DNA of 54,960 bases from WS-2 sp036507005 (GTDB lineage: Bacteria; Eisenbacteria; RBG-16-71-46): the NCBI GenBank assembly GCA_036507005.1, contig DASXQT010000081.1:1-54960 (forward strand). Reading direction: 5' to 3'. Position 1 is the stretch's first letter; each line of letters starts with the position of its first letter. The position numbers were made by a program, and so were the translations under genes. Below are positions 28,715 to 35,699 of the stretch, piece by piece. Below the pieces are notes generated by a model that made no database searches, had not been told where the DNA came from, and saw nothing but the letters and a program-made list of their open reading frames with translations.

Positions 28715-30111
28715 AGCTCGAACTCCTGCCCGAGCGCGGGCACGTGCACGGTGGCGCCGAGGCGCTCGCGCAGCAGGCCGGCGAGCGTCTCGGCCGGCGC
28801 GAGCTCGCCGTGCACCAGGAAGATGGTGCGCGGGCGCGGCGAGAGCGCCGCCGCCCACTCCACCAGCTCGCGCTGGTCGGCGTGCGCGCTGAACCCGTCC
28901 AAGGCCGCGACCTCGGCGCGCCGCATCACCGGCTCGCCCAGCACGTTCACCTTCTCGGCCCCCTCCTTGAGCCGGCGGCCGAGCGTGCCCTCGGCCTGGA
29001 ATCCGACGAACAGCACCGTGTTGCGCGCGTTGCCGAGACCGTGGAGCAGGTGGTGCAGGATCCGCCCGCCCTCGCACATGCCGGAGGCGGAGACGATGAT
29101 GCACGGCTCGGTGCGGTCGTTGAGCGCGCGCGACTCTTCGGCACTCCCGACGTAGCGCAGGCGCCTGAACCCGAACGGCGCGCCCTCCTCGTGCTCGAAC
29201 GCCTGCAGGGTCTCGGCGTCGAAGCACTCGGGATGGCCGCGGAACACCGCCGTGGCCTCGCGCGCCAACGGGCTGTCGACGAAGATCGGCAGGTCGGGCG
29301 CGCCCCCGCTCTCGATCAGCGCGTGGAGCGAGGCCACCAGCTCCTGGGTTCGCCCCACCGCGAACGCCGGCACCAGGAGCCGGCCGCCGCGCTCGGCGGT
29401 GCGGGTCACGACCTCGGCCAGCCCGCGCACCGTCTCGTCCGCGGGCGGGTGGACGCGGTCGCCGTAGGTGCTCTCCAGCACCAGCGCGTCCACGCCCGGG
29501 TGACGCTCGGGGTCCCGCAGGATCGGGCGGTTGGGGCGGCCGAGGTCGCCGCTCATCCCGAGCCGGAACGAGCGGCCGTTCTGGCGGAACTCGAAGGTGG
29601 TGAGCGCCGATCCCAGGATGTGCCCGGCGTCGTGGTAGGTGACCTCGACCCCGTCGAACAGCGTCCAGGGCTCGTGGTAGCCGTGCGGGGTGAAGCGCCG
29701 CACGGTCTCCTCGACGTCGCCCATGGTGTAGAGCGGCTGGCGCGCCGGGCGGCCGGGGGCGTGGCGGTTCACGTGCTCGACCTCGCGCCCCATCAGGAAC
29801 GCGCTGTCCGGCAGCATCACGCGCGCGAGGTCGGCGGTGGCGGGCGTGGCGTGGATCGGGCCGCGGTAGCCGCGAGCCACGAGCACCGGCATGTTGCCGA
29901 CGTGGTCGAGGTGGGCGTGCGACAGCACCGCCTGGTCCAGGGTGGCGGGATCGAACCGGAACGTGCGGTTCACCCGATCCGCCTCGTCGCGGTGCCCCTG
30001 GTAGAGGCCGCAGTCCAACAGCCACGAGCGCCGGCCGAACCGCAGCCGGTGCCGGGAGCCGGTCACCGTGCGCGCCGCGCCCTCGAACGAGATGCTCAGC
30101 GTCTCCCCCAT
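28705..30111 (-). CDS. Beta-CASP metallo-beta-lactamase-fold nuclease
   Basis: A 468-residue protein with complete active-site motifs. The metallo-beta-lactamase part has HAHLDH (His65-His70), DAGHILGSA and SGDLGRPN. The beta-CASP part has VDSPLARE (motif A), SASGMCEGGR (motif B) and DGFSAHADQ (motif C). This layout matches the CPSF73/Ysh1-like RNA endonuclease or exonuclease group with a C-terminal RMMBL segment, not RNase J (which is longer with an extra C-terminal domain). It is cytoplasmic and uses two zinc ions. ATG 30111 overlaps the stop of the preceding gene as TGATG. The last ten bases overlap the SNF2 gene start. Likely RNA processing; the substrate is unknown. Confidence 0.92.
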   Translation of the reverse strand: MGETLSISFEGAARTVTGSRHRLRFGRRSWLLDCGLYQGHRDEADRVNRTFRFDPATLDQAVLSHAHLDHVGNMPVLVARGYRGPIHATPATADLARVMLPDSAFLMGREVEHVNRHAPGRPARQPLYTMGDVEETVRRFTPHGYHEPWTLFDGVEVTYHDAGHILGSALTTFEFRQNGRSFRLGMSGDLGRPNRPILRDPERHPGVDALVLESTYGDRVHPPADETVRGLAEVVTRTAERGGRLLVPAFAVGRTQELVASLHALIESGGAPDLPIFVDSPLAREATAVFRGHPECFDAETLQAFEHEEGAPFGFRRLRYVGSAEESRALNDRTEPCIIVSASGMCEGGRILHHLLHGLGNARNTVLFVGFQAEGTLGRRLKEGAEKVNVLGEPVMRRAEVAALDGFSAHADQRELVEWAAALSPRPRTIFLVHGELAPAETLAGLLRERLGATVHVPALGQEFELWN

Positions 30112-30719
30112 CAATAGCCCGCGTAGAAGATCAGGCCGGCGGAAATCTGCAGGTCGTGGTTGGTGGTCTGGTTGAGGAACACGGCGTGGTAGCGCACGCT
30201 CAGGTCCCACGCCCAGGTCTGCCAGAAGAAGTACTCGATCTCTCCGCCCAGGCTGGCGTAGAAGCCGTCCCCCACGCCCTGGCCGCCCACCTTGGTCTCG
30301 TTGTCGTTCAGCTTCTGCGTGACCTGCGCGATCCCCACCCCCCCGCTCAGCATCTTCACGGTGCGCGTGCGGGTGCCGAACATCTGGTAGACCTCGACCC
30401 CCGAGGCGATCAGGACGAGCTTCTTGGCCGCGGTGTCGCCCGGCGCCTTGACCCGCGGGTCGAAGGTCTGGCGCTCGAAGGTGAGCCCGAGCCCGCGCTC
30501 GTAGCGCATGCGGTAGCGCAGCCGAATCCCGATGCCCGGGCCGGTGTTGAAGTCGTCGCCGATGTCTCCGCTCTTGAACAGCGTCCCGTACTGGCCGAAC
30601 CCCGCGATCCCGACCTGACCGGGTCGTGGCAGGACCACGGTCGCGCCGCGCGCGCTGCCGGTCGGCATCAGGGCGAGACCGGCAACGATCGCGGCGAGGG
30701 CGGCGCTCTTCTTGGTCAT
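30111..30719 (-). CDS. Small outer-membrane beta-barrel protein
   Basis: A 202-residue precursor with a signal peptide (residues 5-26, cleavage near ARGA) and a mature region of alternating strands ending in aromatic residues (IGIRLRYRMRYERGLGLTFER, FYASLGGEIEYFFWQTWAWDLSVRYHAVF, DLQISAGLIFYAGY). The terminal FYAGY fits the barrel C-terminal signal. It resembles the OmpW/opacity-protein class of eight-stranded barrels. ATG 30719 has AAGGAG about ten bases upstream. It lies 26 bases after the recombinase gene and one base into the nuclease gene. Its function is unknown; it is an unexpected neighbour for DNA and RNA enzymes. Confidence 0.78.
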   Translation of the reverse strand: MTKKSAALAAIVAGLALMPTGSARGATVVLPRPGQVGIAGFGQYGTLFKSGDIGDDFNTGPGIGIRLRYRMRYERGLGLTFERQTFDPRVKAPGDTAAKKLVLIASGVEVYQMFGTRTRTVKMLSGGVGIAQVTQKLNDNETKVGGQGVGDGFYASLGGEIEYFFWQTWAWDLSVRYHAVFLNQTTNHDLQISAGLIFYAGY

Positions 30720-30745
30720 GCTCTCTGTCTCCTTTTCGAGCCCGG

Positions 30746-31705
30746 TCAGGGTCGAGGATGGAAGCTGCGGTGCACCTCCCGCAGGTAGGCCCGGTCGAGA
30801 TGGGTGTAGATCGCGGTGGTCGTGACGGACGCGTGGCCCAACAGCTCCTGCACCACCCGGAGGTCGGCGCCGCCTACGAGCAGGTGGGTGGCGAACGAGT
30901 GGCGGAGCGCGTGGGGGTGGACGCGCGTGGCGAGCCCCGCGGCGCGGGCGTGCGCGCGCAGGATCTTCCAGAACCCCATGCGGCTCAGCCGCCCGCCGCG
31001 GGCGTTCGCGAACACCAGGTCGTGGCGGGCGCGCGCGCACAGCACCGGCCGCCCGCGCGCCAGCCACTCGCGCAGCGCGCGACCCGCGGCGCGCCCGAAC
31101 GGGACCACGCGCTCGCGCCGCCCCTTGCCGGTCACCGCGACCGAGCCGGCCGCGAGGTCGAGGCCGCGGCGCTCGACTCCGCAGAGCTCCGAGACCCGGA
31201 GCCCGCTCGCGTAGGCCAGCTCGAGCATGGCGCGGTCGCGCAGCGCGAGCGGGCGGTCGCCCCCGGGCTGGGCCAGCAGGCGCTCGACGTCCTCGATCGC
31301 GAGCGCGTGGGGCAGCCGGCGCTCGCGGCGCGCCGCGGGCAGGAGCGCGAACGGGTCGTCGCGGCGCCGGCCGGTGCGCGCCAGGAAGGCGTGGAAGCCG
31401 CGCAGCGCCGAGCGCCGGCGCGCGACGGTGCTGCCGGCCAGGCCGCGCTTGAGCAGCGAGGCGAGGTAGCCGTCCACCAGCGTGGCGCTCGCCTCGCTCC
31501 AGTCGGAGACGCCGTGACGGCGCGCGAAGTCGCCGTAGTCCGCGAGGTCGCGGGCGTAGGCGTCGAGCGTGTGGGGGCTGAGCCTGCGCCCGGTGCGCAG
31601 CTCGTCCAGGAACGCGTCGCGCATGCCGGCGAGGGCCCCGATCACGCGCGCGCTCGCGTCCGACTCCGCCCGCGCGCTCGCGCCCGCCGCCGCTCGCGGA
31701 CTCAC
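30746..31705 (-). CDS. xerD: Tyrosine recombinase of the XerC/XerD family (XerD-like)
   Basis: A 319-residue recombinase. An N-terminal SAM-like core-binding domain (about 25-110, LSPHTLDAYARDLADYGDF) precedes the catalytic domain with Arg170 (ASGLRVSEL), Lys194 (TGKGRRER), His265-x-x-Arg268 (HPHALRHSFATHLL), His291 (LLGHASV) and nucleophile Tyr300 (TAIYTHLD). Known role: with a partner Xer protein it resolves chromosome dimers at dif. GTG 31705 shares GTGA with the uvrC stop. The first 25 residues are Ala/Arg/Ser-rich and lack family similarity. A second Xer gene downstream of topA in this window is the natural partner; which is C and which is D is a guess based on neighbours. Confidence 0.92.
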   Translation of the reverse strand: MSPRAAAGASARAESDASARVIGALAGMRDAFLDELRTGRRLSPHTLDAYARDLADYGDFARRHGVSDWSEASATLVDGYLASLLKRGLAGSTVARRRSALRGFHAFLARTGRRRDDPFALLPAARRERRLPHALAIEDVERLLAQPGGDRPLALRDRAMLELAYASGLRVSELCGVERRGLDLAAGSVAVTGKGRRERVVPFGRAAGRALREWLARGRPVLCARARHDLVFANARGGRLSRMGFWKILRAHARAAGLATRVHPHALRHSFATHLLVGGADLRVVQELLGHASVTTTAIYTHLDRAYLREVHRSFHPRP

Positions 31706-33555
31706 GCCGGCCTCCGCTCGCGCTGCGGCTCGTTGTGCGCGCCCTCGGCGCCCGCGAGCGCCTCCGCGATTCGCGCCGCGAGCGGGAGCGGCACGCCGGC
31801 GCGGCGCGCGATCTCCTCGGCCGCGATGCCGCGCAGCGCGGCCACCGAGCCGAACGCCTTGAGGAGCGCCGCGCGCCGCCGCGGCCCCACGCCCGGCACG
31901 CCGTCGATCTCGCTCCGGAACCGCGCGCGGCTGCGCAGCAGGCGGTGATACGTGAGCCCGAAGCGGTGCGCCTCGTCGCGCAGGCGCTGGAGCGCGCGCA
32001 GCGCCGCGCTCCGCCGCGGCAGGGCGAGCGGGGCGGCGTGCTCGCGCACCACGGTCTCCTCGCGCTTGGCGAGCCCGATCAGGTCCACCCGGCGCGTGCT
32101 CACGGCGTCGAGCGCGCGGCGCGCCGCCGCGAGCTGGCCTTCGCCGCCGTCCACCACCACCAGGTCGGGCCGCGGGATCTCGCCCGACTCGACCCGGGTC
32201 CAGTAGCGCGTGACCGCCTCGGCGATCATGGCGAAGTCGTCCGGGCCCGGGCGCCGGATGCGCATCCGCCGGTAGAGCCCGCGCCGCGGGCGCCCGCCCT
32301 CGCTCGCCACCACCGCGGCGGCCGCGCCCTCGGGGCCGAGGTTCGAGATGTCGAAGCACACCATGCGGAAGGGCGGCGCCGCGAGCCCGAGCGCGCGCTG
32401 CAGCTCGAGCGTCTCGGGCGCATGCCGCGCCCGCCGTCCCGCGGCGCGCGCCGCGAGGTCCTCGAGCGCGTGCGCCGCGTTGCGCTCCGCCGCCGCGACC
32501 AGCCGGCGCTCGCGCCCCCGGCTCGGCACCGCCAGCTCGACCGGATGCCCGGCGCGGCTCGCGAGCGCCTCGCTCAGCACCTCCGCCCCCCCGGGCGACT
32601 CCGCGAGCACGATGCGCCGCGGCAGCTCGCGACGCGGGAGGTAGTGCAGGCTCAGGAAGGACTCGAGCAGCTCGGCGCCGCTCCGGTCCTCGGCGCGGTC
32701 CAGGATCCGCGACTCCTTCCCCACCACGCGACCGCCGCGCAACACCAGCACCGCGACCGCCGCGCGCCGCTCGTGGCGCGCGAGGCCCACGACGTCGGTG
32801 TCGCCGCGCCCGATCCCGACCACCTTCTGCGGCACCCGTGCCTTGTCGAGCAGCTCGATCTGGTCGCGCCGCTCGGCCGCGCGCTCGTAGCGGCGGGCGG
32901 CCGCGGCCTGCTCCATCTCGCCGCGCAGGCGCGCCATCAGCTCGGCGTCGCGCCCGGCGAGGAAGAGCAGGAACCCGTCGACCCGCGCCAGGTAGTCCGC
33001 ACGCTCCACGTTCGCGCGCCGGTAGCACGGCCCGACACAGCGGCGGATGTGGTAGTAGAGGCACGGCCGGTCCGCGCGCCGGTAGTCCTCGAAGTTGCGG
33101 CACGAGCGCAGCGGAAAGATGGGGCGGATCTGGCGCAGGGTGCGGCGCAGCAGCTTCACGTCGGTGTAGGGCCCGAGGTAGCGCGCGCCGTCGTTGCGCA
33201 CCTGGCGGGTCACCGAGACCCGCGGGAACTCCTCCTGCATGCTGACCCGGACGTAGGGGAAGCTCTTGTCGTCCTTGAGCAGGATGTTGTAGTGCGGGCG
33301 GTGCTGGCGGATCAGCGTGGACTCGAGCAGCAGCGCCTCGACCTCGGTGTCGGTGAGGATGAAGTCCAGGTCGGCGGCCCGGCCCATCAGCTCGCTCAGC
33401 CGGGGGTCGGCCAGGTCCTCCCCCAGGTAGTTCCGCACCCGGTGGGCCAGGCTCTTGGCCTTGCCCACGTAGAGCACCCGCCCTGCACTGTCCTTGAACA
33501 GATAAACTCCCGGCGCGGGCGGCAGATTGTGGGCCTTTTCGGTCAGCGTGCTCAC
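31702..33555 (-). CDS. uvrC: Excinuclease ABC subunit C
   Basis: A 617-residue nucleotide-excision repair nuclease that makes both incisions around DNA damage. The GIY-YIG domain comes first (PPAPGVYLFKD, VLYVGKAKSL). The Fe-S cysteines follow (Cys152, 165, 173, 177). Next are the UVR domain that binds UvrB (LMARLRGEMEQAAAARRYERA), the RNase H-like endonuclease with CFDISNLGPEG and VVVDGGEGQL, and a helix-hairpin-helix pair (IDGVPGVGPRRRAALLKAF). GTG 33555 is supported by GGAGG about six bases upstream and a family-like N-terminus. It heads the long minus-strand gene train and is divergent from rpsT. Confidence 0.97.
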   Translation of the reverse strand: MSTLTEKAHNLPPAPGVYLFKDSAGRVLYVGKAKSLAHRVRNYLGEDLADPRLSELMGRAADLDFILTDTEVEALLLESTLIRQHRPHYNILLKDDKSFPYVRVSMQEEFPRVSVTRQVRNDGARYLGPYTDVKLLRRTLRQIRPIFPLRSCRNFEDYRRADRPCLYYHIRRCVGPCYRRANVERADYLARVDGFLLFLAGRDAELMARLRGEMEQAAAARRYERAAERRDQIELLDKARVPQKVVGIGRGDTDVVGLARHERRAAVAVLVLRGGRVVGKESRILDRAEDRSGAELLESFLSLHYLPRRELPRRIVLAESPGGAEVLSEALASRAGHPVELAVPSRGRERRLVAAAERNAAHALEDLAARAAGRRARHAPETLELQRALGLAAPPFRMVCFDISNLGPEGAAAAVVASEGGRPRRGLYRRMRIRRPGPDDFAMIAEAVTRYWTRVESGEIPRPDLVVVDGGEGQLAAARRALDAVSTRRVDLIGLAKREETVVREHAAPLALPRRSAALRALQRLRDEAHRFGLTYHRLLRSRARFRSEIDGVPGVGPRRRAALLKAFGSVAALRGIAAEEIARRAGVPLPLAARIAEALAGAEGAHNEPQRERRPA

Positions 33556-33654
33556 CGGAGCCTCCGAGACAGCCGAAGGGGAGTACCCGAAGGAATCACG
33601 CTACACCCGCGGGAGGCCCGGCCGCAATCCGCGCAGACGAGATGGGCGGATTTC

Positions 33655-33684
33655 TTGACAGTGCGGCGCGCCGGACCTTATCGT
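33655..33684 (+). promoter_or_regulatory. sigma-70-type promoter for rpsT
   Basis: A perfect -35 TTGACA (33655-33660), an 18-base spacer and -10 TATCGT (33679-33684, 4 of 6). It lies about 45 bases before the rpsT start, in the divergent spacer with uvrC. A strong promoter is expected for a ribosomal protein. Confidence 0.6.
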
Positions 33685-33730
33685 TCGCGGCGATTCTCGA
33701 CACGAACGCCCTGCTCCCGGAGGAACCCGA

Positions 33731-33988
33731 ATGCCCCAGCACAAGTCCGCCGCCAAGCGCGTGATCACGAGCGCCGCGCGGCGCCTGCGTAACGCCGCCG
33801 CCACCACGCGCATGCGGTCCGCGATTCGCTCGGTGCGCGCCGCCACCACCCGCGCCCAGGCCGAGGCCGCCTACCGGCTCGCCACGGCGGTGCTCGACCG
33901 CACCGCCGCCAAGGGCGTCATCAAGAAGGAAACCGCCAGCCGCCAGAAGGCGCGCCTGGCCCGCTTCGCCCGCAGCCTGCCGGCCTGA
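33731..33988 (+). CDS. rpsT: 30S ribosomal protein S20
   Basis: An 85-residue, highly basic, helical protein typical in length for S20. It opens with PQHKSAAKRVITSAARRLRN (family norm: NIKSAKKRIRQ...RNK) and shows the conserved three-helix pattern with KGVIKKETASRQKARLARF at the end. ATG 33731 has GGAGGAA about seven bases upstream. It binds 16S rRNA during small-subunit assembly. The rpsT-holA-lptE set is often linked in bacteria; here rpsT sits 31 kb away from the other two. Confidence 0.96.
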   Translation: MPQHKSAAKRVITSAARRLRNAAATTRMRSAIRSVRAATTRAQAEAAYRLATAVLDRTAAKGVIKKETASRQKARLARFARSLPA

Positions 33989-33992
33989 GGTG

Positions 33993-34421
33993 ATGCGGAA
34001 GCTCGTGGCCGCCGGGCTGGCGGCCAGCCTCACCTGCGCCGCGCTTCTCCCGGCCGCCCGTGCCCTGGCACAGGCGGCCGATCCGTTTCCGGAGGTCCCG
34101 ATCCCCGCTTCGCCCAAGCGCTCCTACGCCTGGGCGATCCTCACCATGGCGACGGGCGCGGGTCTGATCGGGGGCTCCTTCGGCTTCTCGGACACCGCCA
34201 ACCGCCGCTACGCGGAATACCTGCGCGCCACCGACCCCGGACGGATCTCGGACCTGTACGACCAGGCGATCACCCTGGACCGGCTGTCGACCGGCTCGCT
34301 GGTCACCGGCGAGGCCCTGATCGCGGCCGGCCTCTACCTCGCCTTCCTGCGCCGCCCCGAGGTCTCCCGCCTCGGGCTCACGCTGGGGCCGTCCCGATGC
34401 GGCGTGCTGCTGCGCTACTGA
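33993..34421 (+). CDS. Small exported protein of unknown function with membrane segments
   Basis: About 142 residues. An N-terminal signal peptide (LVAAGLAASLTCAALLPAARALA) is followed by a short Pro-rich linker, a hydrophobic segment (YAWAILTMATGAGLIGGSFGF), a helical stretch (YAEYLRATDPGRISDLYDQAITLDRLS) and a second hydrophobic segment (TGSLVTGEALIAAGLYLAFL). I do not recognise a family; similar short proteins with two membrane helices accompany lipoproteins in FCB genomes. The start could be GTG 33990 or ATG 33993, four bases past the rpsT stop. Its 3' end overlaps the next lipoprotein gene by 25 bases, so the two are probably cotranslated. Confidence 0.7.
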   Translation: MRKLVAAGLAASLTCAALLPAARALAQAADPFPEVPIPASPKRSYAWAILTMATGAGLIGGSFGFSDTANRRYAEYLRATDPGRISDLYDQAITLDRLSTGSLVTGEALIAAGLYLAFLRRPEVSRLGLTLGPSRCGVLLRY

Positions 34422-35644
34422 CGGCCGCGCTCGTTGCGGGCTGCAGCGCGCGCGAGCACGCCAACCCCTTCGACCCCGAGAACCCCAGCACCGGCGGCCG
34501 CCCCGCGGGCTTCGTGGCGCTCGCCGGCACCGGCCTGGTCGAGCTGCGCTGGACCTCGCCCGCGATCGAAGGCGACTTCCAGTTCCAGCTCTTCCGCCGC
34601 ATCCAGGGGGAGAGCGAGTTTCAGGCGCTGGGATCGCGGCTCCCCGGCTCGACGACGAGCTACTTCGACTTCGGCCTCACCAACGGGCTGCTCCACGAGT
34701 ACCGGCTCTACTACGTCTTCTCGGGCCAGCCCGGCGGCCTCCCGGCCGACGACGCCGGCACTCCGGGGCCGCTGCGCCCGTGGTGCGCCGACCTCTCGCG
34801 CCGCACCCTGATCGAGAGCACTCCCGACGGCCGGCACGTGCTGACCGAGACCGGCGGATTCCTGGGGCCGACCTTCGTCGCCGTGGATTCGACCCAGGGC
34901 GCGGTCTGGGTCTCCGACACCTACGACGGGCAGGTCGTGGTCATCAATCCGACGTCACCCGGCAGCCGGAGGGTCTTTCAGGACCTCACTGAGCCGGTCG
35001 CGATCGCGCTCGACCCGATCGACCAGTCGGCCTGGGTATGCGACCAGGGACGCAACGCCCTGTATCACTTCCCGCCGGCAAGCGTCCCCGGCACGGGCAC
35101 ACGGATCTCGGACGTGCTGAAGCCGATCGGGGTGGCCTGCGATCCCGGAGACGGCACGGTGTGGGTGTGCGAGCGCGGGCGCGATCAGGTGCGGCGCTTC
35201 TCGCGCACCGGCACGCCGCTCACCGCGACCCCGCTCGCCGCACCCTCGCGCGTGGCGGTGGACTCGCTCAACGGCGATGCCTGGGTGACCTCGCTCGACG
35301 GGGCGCGGGTGGTGCGCTTCTCCGCCGCGGGCGCGGCGCAGGACACGGTCCCGCTCGCCGGACCGGTCGGGATCGCGGTGGACGCGCGCCGCGGCCGCAT
35401 CTGGGTGGCGGACACGCGCCTCGGCCAGGTCATTGCGCTGCGCCGCAGCGGGCAGGTGGAGTTCACCGTGCGCGGGCTCCCGCTCGCGCTCGAGGTGGCG
35501 GTGGACCTCGCGACCGGCGAGGCCTGGGCCACGGTGTCGGGGCTCCAGGCGATCGTGCGGATCTCGCCGGGCGGGGCGGTGCTGAGAACCCTCGGCGGGC
35601 TCTCCGACCCCTACGGGATCGCGCTCGATCCGGGGCGGCGCTGA
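34397..35644 (+). CDS. Beta-propeller (NHL/YncE-like) lipoprotein
   Basis: A 415-residue lipoprotein. The signal peptide ends in the lipobox VAGC with Cys16. A fibronectin-III-like domain follows (about 38-110, AGTGLVELRWTSPAIEG then HEYRLYYVFSGQP). The rest is a six-bladed propeller made of repeats of the type VAVDSTQGAVWVSDTYDGQVVVI, IALDPIDQSAWVCDQGRNAL, VACDPGDGTVWVCERGRDQV, IAVDARRGRIWVADTRLGQV, as in NHL and lactonase-type propellers. Such proteins sit on the membrane surface and usually bind ligands or proteins; no catalytic residues stand out. It is convergent with the next gene. Confidence 0.85.
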   Translation: MRRAAALLTAALVAGCSAREHANPFDPENPSTGGRPAGFVALAGTGLVELRWTSPAIEGDFQFQLFRRIQGESEFQALGSRLPGSTTSYFDFGLTNGLLHEYRLYYVFSGQPGGLPADDAGTPGPLRPWCADLSRRTLIESTPDGRHVLTETGGFLGPTFVAVDSTQGAVWVSDTYDGQVVVINPTSPGSRRVFQDLTEPVAIALDPIDQSAWVCDQGRNALYHFPPASVPGTGTRISDVLKPIGVACDPGDGTVWVCERGRDQVRRFSRTGTPLTATPLAAPSRVAVDSLNGDAWVTSLDGARVVRFSAAGAAQDTVPLAGPVGIAVDARRGRIWVADTRLGQVIALRRSGQVEFTVRGLPLALEVAVDLATGEAWATVSGLQAIVRISPGGAVLRTLGGLSDPYGIALDPGRR

Positions 35645-35699
35645 AGCGCACGGGACCGCGTGGCCCCTGCGACCCTCGTCGCCCGCGGACGGCGTGAGA

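Noticed and set aside
25600..30025. Long alternative minus-strand frames across the SNF2/beta-CASP/zinc-ribbon genes
   Set aside because: They are out-of-frame translations of the real genes, Arg/Pro/Ala-rich and motif-free.
30746..31705. The Xer protein as an integrase of a mobile element
   Set aside because: It overlaps uvrC, has Xer-type length and motifs, and no att-like repeats, phage or transposon genes are nearby.
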